This document shows, piece by piece, positions 1 to 8,011 of a stretch of 64,000 bases of DNA. A program made the position numbers and the translations under genes. Source of the stretch: Planctomycetota bacterium (GTDB lineage Bacteria > Planctomycetota > UBA1135 > UBA2386); assembly GCA_020638735.1 (NCBI GenBank), contig JACKHZ010000010.1, positions 558,001-622,000 of the forward strand. Reading direction: 5' to 3'. Position 1 is the first letter of the stretch. Each line of letters opens with the position of its first letter. The notes under the pieces were generated by a model. It saw only the letters and a list, made by a program, of their open reading frames with translations. It was not told the origin of the DNA and did not search any database.

Positions 1-324
1 GTCGATGCCGTTGGGCGATGGGACGATGGTGTAGGCGCACACCTGGTGGTCTTTGGCCGCGACGACGACGACGGACGCGACGTCGCGCGGTATGGTCAGC
101 CGGTAGTGGCCCTGCGCGTCGGTGGTGTGCGGCGGTGCCTGCAGCAGTCCGGTGGTGTCCGGGTGATCGCCCGACTCGACGATCGTCACCGCACAGCCGG
201 CGACCGGCTTGCCGTCGCGATCGATGACGCGGCCGTGCACTTCGCGCGTCGGGTTCTGTGCGACGGCGACGTGTGTCAGCGAGACCGACGACAGAACGAT
301 TGCCAGCGCGGCGGAGACTCTCAT
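1..324 (-). CDS. Secreted protein with carboxypeptidase-regulatory-like domain (3' end outside window)
   Basis: This gene reads off the left edge, so only its first 108 codons are visible. It starts MRVSAALAIVLSSVSLTHVA and has a typical short signal peptide ending near AVAQ at about residue 23. The next part reads REVHGRVIDRDGKPVAGCAV, the opening strands of a carboxypeptidase-regulatory-like (CarboxypepD_reg, Ig-fold) domain, and the later YRLTIPRD segment fits the same fold. The product is probably exported. It has no catalytic motif in the visible part and the remainder is unknown. The start codon is supported by a TATCGT box six bases upstream. A small membrane-protein gene lies 30 bp upstream in the same direction. 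Confidence 0.75.
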   Translation of the reverse strand, partial: MRVSAALAIVLSSVSLTHVAVAQNPTREVHGRVIDRDGKPVAGCAVTIVESGDHPDTTGLLQAPPHTTDAQGHYRLTIPRDVASVVVVAAKDHQVCAYTIVPSPNGID

Positions 325-330
325 CGCCGC

Positions 331-336
331 ACGATA
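331..336 (-). promoter_or_regulatory. TAnnnT -10 box for leaderless start at 324
   Basis: Read on the minus strand the sequence is GCTATCGT followed by six bases and ATG. The spacing would put the transcription start at or next to the start codon. The same GCTAnnnT arrangement recurs at several other starts in this window. This is an inferred promoter, not a measured one. Confidence 0.45.
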
Positions 337-354
337 GCGCGGCGGTGCGTTCGC

Positions 355-681
355 TCAGCGCTTCGGCAGACGTTCGCGGAGGTTCTGCCGACGCTTGAAC
401 GTGTGGCGCCAGCCGTATCCGGAGCGGCTGCCGCGCCACACTGCCCAGCCCCAGATCGGCACGGCGAGCAGCGCCCACCACGAGGTGAGCATGCCGAACA
501 GTACCGCGCTCAGCAGCAGCACGCTCGGCAACGCCATGGCGATCGGGAACAGCGCGCGCTGGTCCATCAGTCTGGTGCCGCGGCGTGCGGCGCGATGGAC
601 CCGTTCGTCGGCGGTGTCCGGCGGCGGCAGCTTGCTCGGCCCCGGGGACGCGGCCGGTATCCAGGGTCGAAAGCGGGACAT
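355..681 (-). CDS. Small integral membrane protein, 108 aa
   Basis: I do not recognise a family. The first 45 residues are polar and basic. Residues about 46-65 (ALFPIAMALPSVLLLSAVLF) and 66-82 (a Trp-rich stretch with SWWALLAVPIWGWAVW) form two closely spaced membrane segments, and a basic tail (KRRQNLRERLPKR) follows. A two-helix hairpin with both ends in the cytoplasm is expected. It lies between the DNA glycosylase gene upstream (50 bp gap) and the secreted Ig-fold gene downstream (30 bp), all on the minus strand, so the three may be co-transcribed. There is no functional clue. Confidence 0.6.
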   Translation of the reverse strand: MSRFRPWIPAASPGPSKLPPPDTADERVHRAARRGTRLMDQRALFPIAMALPSVLLLSAVLFGMLTSWWALLAVPIWGWAVWRGSRSGYGWRHTFKRRQNLRERLPKR

Positions 682-731
682 CGGCGGCGCGCCCACTGTC
701 GCCGCGCCGCCGGCGGGGTTGTCGTCGCGAG

Positions 732-1658
732 CTACTCGCCGTGCCACTCCGCCGTCAGGTCGCACCACATCGCCAGCCCGTCGAACGGCGCGAACTTCGC
801 GTAGCGCTTGGCGATCGCCGCGTCGCCCGGCGGCTTCTTCGTGCCGTCGAGCTGTGCCAGCCGCGTGCGACACCAGCTGTCGATCGCCAGCTTGTCGTAG
901 TGCCCGCACAGCCGCATCGCCTGGCCGGCGGCGTAGGTGCCGAAGCCGTGCAGCGAGACCAGTCGCTTCCACAGCTCCTCGCTCGGCTGCTGTGCGAGGA
1001 AGGTCGCACAGTCGAGTTCGCCGCGCACGAACGCATCGGCCAGCCGCAGCGCCGCGTCGGCGCGGTAGCCGCAGCGCACGACGTCCTTGTAGAACGCGAC
1101 GTCCTTCAGGCACTGCTTCGGCGTCGGGAACGCGCGGCGGCCGCTCGGCGCCGGCGTGCCGGCGGCGGCGACGAGGTTGCGCGTCATGCTCTCGGTCGCG
1201 GCCCACGAGGTGTTGGTCGTGAACAACAGCTTCATCAGGTCCTCGAACATCGTCGCCGAGCGCAGCAGCCGCCCGCCGCCGCGGCGCGCCGTCCAGGCGA
1301 GGCGCGGCACGTCGCGGCACATCGTCCAGAACGCGTCGAGGTCGCAGTCGAGGCGGAGCATGTGGCGCAGCTGTCGCGCGGCGTGTTGGACCTCGGCGCG
1401 CGACAGCGCCTTCTCGGCCGTCAACTGCAGCTGCAGCGTCGCGTCGTCGAGCTGCCACAGCTCGGCGTCGACCGCCTGGCGGCCGACGCGCAGCGCGGTC
1501 GTGAAGCGCTGGCGGGCTTCGTCGAACTGATGCGGCTCGAGCGCGACCCAGCCGTGGCCGAACAGGCACAGCCGCAGCTCGAACGGCGGCGGGACCGGGA
1601 GGCGGGTCTTGTGCGTGGCCACGCATCGATCAGAGCCGACGGCACCGTTCGATGCCAC
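732..1658 (-). CDS. HhH-GPD superfamily DNA glycosylase (AlkA/OGG1-like)
   Basis: This is a base-excision-repair glycosylase of the HhH-GPD superfamily, 308 aa, acting in the cytoplasm on damaged DNA bases. The helix-hairpin-helix is seen at residues about 231-248 (LVSLHGFGTYAAGQ). The conserved catalytic aspartate follows at about D260 (KLAIDSW). At the position where bifunctional OGG1-type enzymes carry the Schiff-base lysine there is a tyrosine (GFGTY), so a monofunctional AlkA-like enzyme is the better guess. The N-terminal 130 residues form the expected beta/alpha fold and carry no other recognised domain. The GTG start at 1658 is used here. A second in-frame GTG at 1622 would remove 12 residues of weak sequence and is a fair alternative. 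Substrate cannot be assigned from sequence. Confidence 0.8.
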   Translation of the reverse strand: MASNGAVGSDRCVATHKTRLPVPPPFELRLCLFGHGWVALEPHQFDEARQRFTTALRVGRQAVDAELWQLDDATLQLQLTAEKALSRAEVQHAARQLRHMLRLDCDLDAFWTMCRDVPRLAWTARRGGGRLLRSATMFEDLMKLLFTTNTSWAATESMTRNLVAAAGTPAPSGRRAFPTPKQCLKDVAFYKDVVRCGYRADAALRLADAFVRGELDCATFLAQQPSEELWKRLVSLHGFGTYAAGQAMRLCGHYDKLAIDSWCRTRLAQLDGTKKPPGDAAIAKRYAKFAPFDGLAMWCDLTAEWHGE

Positions 1659-1702
1659 CGACGCCAGCGTCGCGCCCTGGGGCGGCGATCACTTCGGCGA
1701 CG

Positions 1703-1915
1703 ATGCACGAGGCGATGGACCTCGTCGAAGCAGCCACCGCCCAGAAGACCGCGATCATCCTGCGCGGCGTCGACATCGGCGTGCTCGGCAAGATGCTCAA
1801 CCAGCAGAAGCAGGAAGGCCGCGCCGCGGTCTCGCTGATCGAGGGCTCGTCGATCGCGCCGCCGAAGGGCGCGCCCGAGCCGGGCAAGGGTTCGCTGGTC
1901 GACGTCGTCGCCTGA
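1703..1915 (+). CDS. YjfB-like putative motility protein, about 70 aa
   Basis: This short protein resembles the small YjfB-type putative motility proteins. The pattern is an amphipathic helix with IILRGVDIGVLGKMLNQQ, then EGRAAVSLIEGS, then a Pro-rich loop and a final G-x-L-V-D-V-V segment, which matches the usual layout of an SVLKKAMD-like helix, QGQALVKML and a terminal DVxA. The ATG at 1703 is chosen because it avoids overlap with the divergent glycosylase; an upstream GTG/ATG reading would overlap it. No flagellar gene lies nearby. Its length and composition fit a single helical domain. The assignment rests on pattern only. Confidence 0.5.
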   Translation: MHEAMDLVEAATAQKTAIILRGVDIGVLGKMLNQQKQEGRAAVSLIEGSSIAPPKGAPEPGKGSLVDVVA

Positions 1916-1938
1916 GCGCCCGGCGTCGCGGCTCGGCG

Positions 1939-2559
1939 TCAGGAGCCGAGCGCGGTCTCGATGTCCTTCACCAGCGCGGCGTCGTCCGGCGCGACCTTGG
2001 ACGGGTAGAACTTGACGACGCGGCCGTCCTTGCCGACCAGGTACTTGCAGAAGTTCCAGTTGGGCAGGTTGCCGGTGGCCTTGCCGAGGGTCGCATAGAT
2101 GGGGCTCTGGCCCGCGCCGGGCTTGGTCTCGAGCTTGGCGAACATCGGGAAGGTGACGCCGTACTTGGTCGTGCAGAAGTTGCGGATCGCCTCGGGCGAG
2201 CCGGGCTCCTGGCCGCCGAACTCGTTGCTCGGGAAGCCGAGCACGGCGAAGCCGCGGTCCTTCATCTGCTCGTGCAGCTCCTGCAGGCCCTTGTACTGCG
2301 GGGTGTAGCCGCACTCGCTGGCGACATTGACGACCAGCGTCACGCGGCCCTTGAACTGGCTCAGATCGGCGGGCTTGCCGTCGAGGGCGGTGGTCTTCAG
2401 CGCGTAGAGATCGTCGGCGGGCTGGGGCGTCTGCTCGGGTGTGGGCTGCGTCATGGTCGTTGGCTCGGTGGAGGACTGGGAGTGGGAACCGTCGGGCGAC
2501 GCGCCGCACGCAGCGAGGGCGAGCAACGCGGCCGACAACGACGAGGTGGAGCGCTTCAT
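1939..2559 (-). CDS. Glutathione-peroxidase-family lipoprotein
   Basis: A peroxide-reducing enzyme of the glutathione peroxidase / BtuE family, 206 aa, exported as a lipoprotein. The N-terminus has a lipobox ending LAAC at C18, followed by a Ser/Thr/Pro linker to about residue 48. The catalytic set is complete: C83 in NVASECGYTPQY, Q117 in FPSNEFGGQ and W168-N169 in PNWNF. A cysteine replaces the selenocysteine found in animal enzymes. In bacteria such enzymes usually use thioredoxin-like reductants. The start codon overlaps the stop of the upstream membrane-protein gene as ATGA, so the two are translationally coupled. It is the last gene of a three-gene minus-strand operon. Confidence 0.9.
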   Translation of the reverse strand: MKRSTSSLSAALLALAACGASPDGSHSQSSTEPTTMTQPTPEQTPQPADDLYALKTTALDGKPADLSQFKGRVTLVVNVASECGYTPQYKGLQELHEQMKDRGFAVLGFPSNEFGGQEPGSPEAIRNFCTTKYGVTFPMFAKLETKPGAGQSPIYATLGKATGNLPNWNFCKYLVGKDGRVVKFYPSKVAPDDAALVKDIETALGS

Positions 2560-3680
2560 GTCGTGGGGGCAGTAGGGGGAGACGAGACGGGCGGCTGGCT
2601 AGGACCTGGCGCCGGCGATGCAACGGGCGTTTTGCGGCGGGCGCGCCACAGCACCAGCGGGTACCAGACGCCGCCGGCGACGGTGAGCGCGCCGCCGATC
2701 GCGAAGCCGAGCATCGGCCCGCGCCGCTCCCAGCCGAGCATGACCGCGGTGGCGACGGCGAGCGCCAGCACGATCGCGTAGAGCAGGTAGGTGCGTTCTT
2801 GCAGCCGCCAGCGCATCGCGGTCGGGTCCTGTTCGTCGCGCAGCGCGGCGAGCCGCTGTGAGTACTCGCCGAACGCGAGCCGCAGCCGCACCAGGATGCG
2901 CAGGGACAACAGCAGCGAGCAGAGCAGGAACAGCAGCAACAGGAACGGCGCGCGGCGCTGGATGGTCTCGGGCGACGGCACGACGACGAGGTCGGCAGGG
3001 ATCGCGCCCAGGTTGGTCAGCGCGTTGAACAGCCCGGCGAACAGCGCGACCGCCATGACGACGACCACGGAGATGTCGGCCGAGGTGCCGTCGAGCGACT
3101 TGCGCGCGTGCTCGGCGCGCAGCTCCGTGCTCGTGTCACCGGACTGCCAGTGCACGTCGAGCTTCTCGCACAGGCGGTTGGCGCGCGCGTGGGCGACCGG
3201 CAGCCACGCCATCAGCAGCGCCGCCACGGCGCCGCCCGCCGACCAGGCGAGCGCGCCGCCGTGTCCGAGCCCGGCGACGAGGCACATCGCGCCGAGCGCC
3301 GCCGACAGCGCCGTCAGCGCGACGAAGTTGGTGGTGACGCCGAGCCAGTTGAGCGGCCGCAGCGACAGCGCGCCGGTCTCGACCTTCTTCAGCTTGGTGC
3401 CGTTGACGACCAGCCCGAAGTGACAGCGCGCGACGACGCCGGTGACCAGCACGCCGCTGACCAGCAGCAGCGCGCCGGCGATCGGCACTACGGCGCGCGG
3501 CAGCCACGCGACCGCCTCGATCGGCGACGCGCCCGTCAGGCAGTCGCTGACCGCCATCACGCAGGCCGGCGTCAGCACGTTGGTCAGCACCAGCATGAGC
3601 CGGCGCACCTCGAGGTTGCTGTCGGCCTCGTGCATCGCCGCCGCGAAGTCGACGTCGGCCTGCGATTGCGTCGTGCTCAC
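2556..3680 (-). CDS. Multi-pass membrane protein of unknown function, 374 aa
   Basis: I do not recognise a family. There are about seven or eight hydrophobic segments, for example VVPIAGALLLVSGVLVTGVV near residue 65, a Val-rich pair near residue 205, FLLLLFLLCSLLLSLRILV near 250 and a pair near 300-345. The C-terminus is a Pro/Ser/Thr tail. The start is GTG at 3680, chosen because a strong AAGGGGGG ribosome-binding site precedes it and because it overlaps the Nudix stop codon as GTGA. Its own stop overlaps the glutathione-peroxidase start as ATGA. It is thus locked in a Nudix / membrane protein / peroxidase operon, which hints at a stress or housekeeping role but does not prove one. Confidence 0.75.
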   Translation of the reverse strand: MSTTQSQADVDFAAAMHEADSNLEVRRLMLVLTNVLTPACVMAVSDCLTGASPIEAVAWLPRAVVPIAGALLLVSGVLVTGVVARCHFGLVVNGTKLKKVETGALSLRPLNWLGVTTNFVALTALSAALGAMCLVAGLGHGGALAWSAGGAVAALLMAWLPVAHARANRLCEKLDVHWQSGDTSTELRAEHARKSLDGTSADISVVVVMAVALFAGLFNALTNLGAIPADLVVVPSPETIQRRAPFLLLLFLLCSLLLSLRILVRLRLAFGEYSQRLAALRDEQDPTAMRWRLQERTYLLYAIVLALAVATAVMLGWERRGPMLGFAIGGALTVAGGVWYPLVLWRARRKTPVASPAPGPSQPPVSSPPTAPTT

Positions 3681-4210
3681 GCGCCCCCCTTGGCCGCGCG
3701 GCGCACCTTCTCGAGCCATTGCGGCTTGCGGCGGCCGCAGAACGCGCGGCGGAAGTCGTCGCGGCTGCCGGCGAGCCGCGCGAATTCTGCGCGCGCGTCC
3801 TTCAGGATCACGGCGTGGTCGAAGGCGAGCTTCGGCGGCTTCCTGGCGGCGAACCAGCGGCAATCGGCGGCGTCGTCCCCGGCTTCGCCCCGGATCTCGT
3901 CCGGTCCGCAGATCGCCAGGAACGCGACGCCCACGGTGTGCCCGCGCGGGTCGCGGTGAGGCGTGCCGTAGGCGCCCAGCTGCACCATCGGCCCGAGCGC
4001 GACGCGCGTCTCCTCGAGCATCTCGCGTCGCGCGGCGACCTCGAGGTCCTCGTGCTGGTCGACGAAGCCGCCGGGCAGCGCCCACGCGCCGGCGAACGGG
4101 TCGCGCGCGCGCTGGATCAGCAGCACGCGCAGGTCGCCGTTGGCACCGACCGTTGCCAGCACGGTGTCGACGGTCACGGCGGGGCGGGGGTAGTCGTAGG
4201 TGTGCGGCAC
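3677..4210 (-). CDS. Nudix hydrolase
   Basis: A pyrophosphohydrolase of the Nudix superfamily, 177 aa, expected to cleave a nucleoside diphosphate linked to another moiety. The Nudix box is seen as GGFVDQHEDLEVAARREMLE followed by ET, matching GX5EX7REUXEE; the usual Gly two residues after EE is Arg. Upstream the strand VDTVLATVGANGDLRVLLIQ and the WALPGG entry are typical. The C-terminal part (KPPKLAFDHAVILKDAR) resembles ADP-sugar pyrophosphatase-like members, but substrate is uncertain. The GTG start at 4210 gives a normal N-terminus for the family; an upstream extension would be Arg-rich and unlike Nudix proteins. It overlaps the next gene by GTGA and starts the operon. Confidence 0.85.
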   Translation of the reverse strand: MPHTYDYPRPAVTVDTVLATVGANGDLRVLLIQRARDPFAGAWALPGGFVDQHEDLEVAARREMLEETRVALGPMVQLGAYGTPHRDPRGHTVGVAFLAICGPDEIRGEAGDDAADCRWFAARKPPKLAFDHAVILKDARAEFARLAGSRDDFRRAFCGRRKPQWLEKVRRAAKGGA

Positions 4211-4326
4211 CCCCGCAAGTGTGCGGCCCCGGCGGTGCGTGGCAACCGTGCACTTGGCAAGCCGGTGGTTACCTGACGCGGCGAGTGCGTTAGTCTGCCT
4301 CCGTCGCGGCGGTGCGAACGATCTCC

Positions 4327-5667
4327 ATGGGCCCGGGAAGGAACGTCTGGTTGCTGGCTGTCGCCCTGGCGACGTGGTCCGACGTCGCCGCGCAGACCCG
4401 GTGGAGCCTGGCGACGCCGCAGTTGCCGTTCCTGGGAGCATGTGCCGCCAGCTACGACGCCGGCAACCACCGCAGCCTCGTCTACGTGTCGTCGACCGCG
4501 CAGACCTGGTCGCTGGCGAGCGCGACCGGGGCCTGGCAGCTGCTCGCGGGCTCGGCGGGCGCGCCGCCGTTCGTCACCGATCCGGCGCTCGCCTGGGACG
4601 CGCAGCGGCAGCGGCTGGTGCTGTTCGGCGGACGCGACTTCATCGGCCAGGCGCTCACGGCGACCTGGGAGTTCGACGGCGTCGCCTGGTCGTCGCCGTC
4701 GACGCCGACGGCCCCGCCGGCCCGCTTCGGCGCCGCGTTCGCCCACGACCCGGTGCTCGGTGTGCTGGTGCTCGCCGGCGGCGAGGCCGGCGGCATCGGC
4801 GGCCAGACGCCGCTCGCCGACGCGTGGACCTGGGACGGGCACTCGTGGACGGCGGTGGCCGGCGCGGCAACGCCGAGCGGTGCGGCGACCGCGGCGTGGG
4901 ACGCGGCGCGGGGCGAGCTCGTCGTCTGCGCGCCCAACGGCACCTTTCGCTGGCACAGCGGCAGCTTCTCGCTGGCGGCCAACGTCGCCGCCTCGCCACC
5001 GCCGCGGCGGCAGGCCGCGATGGTCTACGACGCGGCGCGTCAGCGGATCGTGCTGCACGGCGGCACCGATGCGCTCGCTCTGTCGCTGGCGGACGTCTGG
5101 GAGTTCGACGGCGCGGGCTGGACGCAGCAGCAGCCGGGCGGCGTGCCGCCGCCGCCGCACAGCCAGCACGCGATGACCTACGACTCCCTGCTGTCGGTGA
5201 CGCGGGTGTTCGCCGGCAACAGCACGACGCTCGGCAGCACCTCGACGACGACGGTCCCGCTGGCCGAAGAACGACACTACGAGCCGACGTTCCCCGCGGC
5301 GGCCCTGCAGCTGACACCGGGCTGCGCGTTGCCGCGCCCGATCCTCACCAGCGGCCTGCCGTGGCTCGGCGACACCCTGACCTTGTCGCTGCCGTTGGCG
5401 GCGGGGGCACCGGCGGCCCTGTTCGTGTTCGGCCTCGCGCCGCTCGCCGCGCCGTTCCCGATCGGGTCGCTCGGCTTTCCGCAGTGCAGCCTGCTGGTGA
5501 CACCGGACCTGCTGATGGTCGCGCCGCTCGGGCCGAACGGCGCCGAGATCGTCTGGCTGCTGCCGTCGCAGCCGTCGGCGCTGGGCGCGCAGGTGTTCGT
5601 GCAGGCGTTCGACTTCACCGCGGCCAAGGCCTCCAACGAGCTGCTGCTGCTGTTCGGCGGCCGCTGA
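4327..5667 (+). CDS. Secreted kelch-repeat protein with planctomycete C-terminal domain
   Basis: An exported protein of 446 aa with a signal peptide (NVWLLAVALATWSDVAAQ). Kelch-type beta-propeller repeats follow, each with a run like RLVLFGGRD, TWEFDGVAW and PPARFGAAFAHD; about five repeats are visible to residue 300. The last 125 residues change character: LTPGCALPRPILTSGLPWLG, then an LPLAAGAPAALFVFGLAPL-type stretch, a central Cys and an ending NELLLLFGGR. A related module is seen in other secreted proteins of this window (around 36 kb and 60 kb). The ATG at 4327 gives a good signal peptide; a GTG at 4312 would add five residues. Role is likely ligand or surface binding, but no ligand can be named. 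Confidence 0.75.
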   Translation: MGPGRNVWLLAVALATWSDVAAQTRWSLATPQLPFLGACAASYDAGNHRSLVYVSSTAQTWSLASATGAWQLLAGSAGAPPFVTDPALAWDAQRQRLVLFGGRDFIGQALTATWEFDGVAWSSPSTPTAPPARFGAAFAHDPVLGVLVLAGGEAGGIGGQTPLADAWTWDGHSWTAVAGAATPSGAATAAWDAARGELVVCAPNGTFRWHSGSFSLAANVAASPPPRRQAAMVYDAARQRIVLHGGTDALALSLADVWEFDGAGWTQQQPGGVPPPPHSQHAMTYDSLLSVTRVFAGNSTTLGSTSTTTVPLAEERHYEPTFPAAALQLTPGCALPRPILTSGLPWLGDTLTLSLPLAAGAPAALFVFGLAPLAAPFPIGSLGFPQCSLLVTPDLLMVAPLGPNGAEIVWLLPSQPSALGAQVFVQAFDFTAAKASNELLLLFGGR

Positions 5668-5680
5668 AGTCCGCGGGCGC

Positions 5681-5686
5681 TACGAT
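5681..5686 (+). promoter_or_regulatory. TAnnnT -10 box for leaderless start at 5696
   Basis: GCTACGAT is followed by nine bases and ATG, in the 28 bp gap after the kelch gene stop. Spacing suggests transcription beginning at or very near the start codon. Inferred from the recurrent motif. Confidence 0.45.
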
Positions 5687-5695
5687 CGCCGCGCC

Positions 5696-8011
5696 ATGCG
5701 CGCGCTCCTTCTCGTCGTCCTGTCCGGATCGGCGGCGATCGTCGCCCAGCGACCCGTCGTGCACGAAGCGCTCGACGCCGCCGACGCGCGGTGGCGCGGC
5801 GCGGTGGCGATCGCCGACGGCGCGGTCGGGGGTGCCGCGCGCTTCGACGGCGACCGCGCGCACGTCGAGGTCGGGCCGTGTCCGGTCGGGAGCGACGCGC
5901 CGTTCACGCTGCGCTGTCGGTTGCGCACGCGGCGCGGCGAGTTCTGCACGCCGCTGATGGCGCGCGACGGCGAGCACGTCGGGCTGTCGCTGGTGATGGG
6001 CCGCGAGCCGGGCAAGGTGTCGTTCGAGGCGTGGTCGTGGGGTTCGGTGCGGCTGCTGTCGCGCGGGCGCGTCGACGACGGCGCGTGGCATGCGATCGAG
6101 GTCTGCTACGAGCCGGCCGGCAACGTCGCGGCGCTGTTCGTCGACGGCGAATACCAGACCCACGCGGCGCTCGGCAGCGGCGCGTCGCCGCATGCTCAGC
6201 TGCGGCTCGGCGACAACATCGGCGCGCACCAGCCGTTTGCCGGTGATCTCGACGAGGTCGAGGTGCTGGCGGCGACGACGCATGCAGAGCTGCTCGCGCA
6301 GCTGCAGCCGGTGCTCGGTCGCGATGCCTGCGAACGTTCGCTCCGCGAGCTGCGCGGTCGTCTGCTGCCCAAGGTCACGCCGAGCCTCGACGAAGCGGCC
6401 GCCGCGAAGTGGCCCGAGCGACGCCTCGCGGTGCGCGCGCACGTCGCCGACGCGCTCGGGCTGACACCGCCGCCGCCTGCCGTGCCGCTGGAGTTCGCGG
6501 TGCACGGCGAGCTGGTGCGCGACGGCGTTCGGCTGCAACGGGTCAGCTGGGTCGGCTTCCCGGGGTATCGCGCGACCGGCTGGTTGTGGCTGCCCGAGGC
6601 GCCCGCGCCCGGCCGCCGCCCGGCGGTGCTGTGCCCGCACGGCCACTGGCAGGACGGCGCGCGTCACCCGGTGGTGCAGGCGCGCTGCGCGGCGATGGCG
6701 CAGTTCGGCTGGACGGTGCTGGTGGTCGATTCGGTGCACGTCGAACACGTCGCCTCGGGCGTCAATTCCGTCGGCGCGATGACCTGGCACGACCAACGCG
6801 CGATCGACGTGCTGCTCGCTCGCAACGACGTCGACCCTGCGCGCGTCGCTGTGACCGGCGCCAGCGGTGGCGGGCAGCAGACCTACTACCTGATGGCGCT
6901 CGAGGACCGGCTGTGCGCGGCGGCGCCGATGGTGATGGCGTGCTACCTCGACGAGATCCTCGCCGAGACGTCGGCGCACTGCGGCTGCAACCACACGCCG
7001 CGGCTCGCCGCATCAACCGACGTGCCGGAGATGTGCGCGGTGTTCGCGCCGCGGCCGGTGCTGTTCGGTTCGGTGACCGGCGATTGGACGCACAACTTCC
7101 CGCAGCAGGGCCTGCCGGAGCTGCGCGCGCTGTGGGCGCGGCTCGGCGGGCCGGCGGTGCGTTCGCGGCACGGCGACGAAGGGCACAACTACGACCGGCC
7201 GATGCGCGAGGTGGTCTATGGGCTGCTGACCGACGTGTTCGAACCGGGCGCCGATGGTGCGGTGCACGAACGGCGCGAGGAGCCGGCGTTCGCGGCGTTC
7301 TCGCTCGGGGAGCTTCGTGGGCTGGTCGCCGCGTGTGCCAACGTGCAGCTCGATCCGGGCGACATGGCCGAGGAGTATCTCGGTCGCCGCGCCAAGGTTG
7401 CGTCGCTCGCCGAGCTGGCGCCGGGCCTCGACCTGACCGTCGTGCGCCGTGAGATCGCGTGGCGCGAAGGCCACGGGGACGACCACTGGCGCGTCGGCAC
7501 CGTCACCGGTGCGGACGGCGTGGCGATCCCGTTGCGCGTCGCTCGTCGGATCGACCCGGCGAAGTCGTTCACCGTCGTCGTCGATCCTCGCGGCTCCGCC
7601 GCGGCGATGCTCGACCTCGACGTCGAACGCGAGTCGCCCGAGAACCGCGTGTTCGTCGACCCGCGCCCCTACGGCGAGTGGGCGCCGTTCCGTTCGGCGT
7701 GGCAGCGCAACGGCATCTTCCTCGGCCGCGGCGAAGGGTATCAGGCGGCGCTCGACGTCGCGACGGTGTGTGCGAGCCTGCCCCGCGAGGTCGAAGTGCA
7801 CGTCGTCGGCCGCGGCGAAGCCGGTGTCACGGCGCTGCTCGCCGCGCATCTGTGTCCGCGCATCCGCAAGGTCACCGTCGACGAACTCGGGCCGAACTAC
7901 TCCGACGACGGCAACCGGCGGCCGCTGTGCCCGGAGCTGCTGCGCTTCCGCGACTTGCCGGAGTTGATCGCGACGCTGCCGCAGGGGTGTGCGTTCGAGG
8001 CGGGCAAGTAG
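5696..8011 (+). CDS. Secreted LamG-domain alpha/beta hydrolase (acetyl xylan esterase-like)
   Basis: An exported enzyme of 771 aa. A signal peptide (MRALLLVVLSGSAAIVAQ) is followed by a concanavalin-like LamG domain at about 25-200 (ARFDGDRAHVEV, FAGDLDEVEVL). An alpha/beta hydrolase spans about 240-520. Its nucleophile elbow is GASGGG with S390, and the probable catalytic histidine is H497 in GDEGHNYD. The PAVLCPHGHW segment supplies the oxyanion region. The layout matches the large acetyl-xylan-esterase-like hydrolases common in planctomycetes that act on plant or algal polysaccharides. The C-terminal 250 residues form another mixed alpha/beta region with no clear motif. Substrate is not determined. 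Its 3' end overlaps the convergent gene at 7897-8439 by 115 bp. Confidence 0.8.
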   Translation: MRALLLVVLSGSAAIVAQRPVVHEALDAADARWRGAVAIADGAVGGAARFDGDRAHVEVGPCPVGSDAPFTLRCRLRTRRGEFCTPLMARDGEHVGLSLVMGREPGKVSFEAWSWGSVRLLSRGRVDDGAWHAIEVCYEPAGNVAALFVDGEYQTHAALGSGASPHAQLRLGDNIGAHQPFAGDLDEVEVLAATTHAELLAQLQPVLGRDACERSLRELRGRLLPKVTPSLDEAAAAKWPERRLAVRAHVADALGLTPPPPAVPLEFAVHGELVRDGVRLQRVSWVGFPGYRATGWLWLPEAPAPGRRPAVLCPHGHWQDGARHPVVQARCAAMAQFGWTVLVVDSVHVEHVASGVNSVGAMTWHDQRAIDVLLARNDVDPARVAVTGASGGGQQTYYLMALEDRLCAAAPMVMACYLDEILAETSAHCGCNHTPRLAASTDVPEMCAVFAPRPVLFGSVTGDWTHNFPQQGLPELRALWARLGGPAVRSRHGDEGHNYDRPMREVVYGLLTDVFEPGADGAVHERREEPAFAAFSLGELRGLVAACANVQLDPGDMAEEYLGRRAKVASLAELAPGLDLTVVRREIAWREGHGDDHWRVGTVTGADGVAIPLRVARRIDPAKSFTVVVDPRGSAAAMLDLDVERESPENRVFVDPRPYGEWAPFRSAWQRNGIFLGRGEGYQAALDVATVCASLPREVEVHVVGRGEAGVTALLAAHLCPRIRKVTVDELGPNYSDDGNRRPLCPELLRFRDLPELIATLPQGCAFEAGK

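Noticed and set aside
46..804. Plus-strand open frames over the first 800 bases
   Set aside because: They are antisense to a secreted Ig-fold protein and a membrane protein that both have convincing N-termini.
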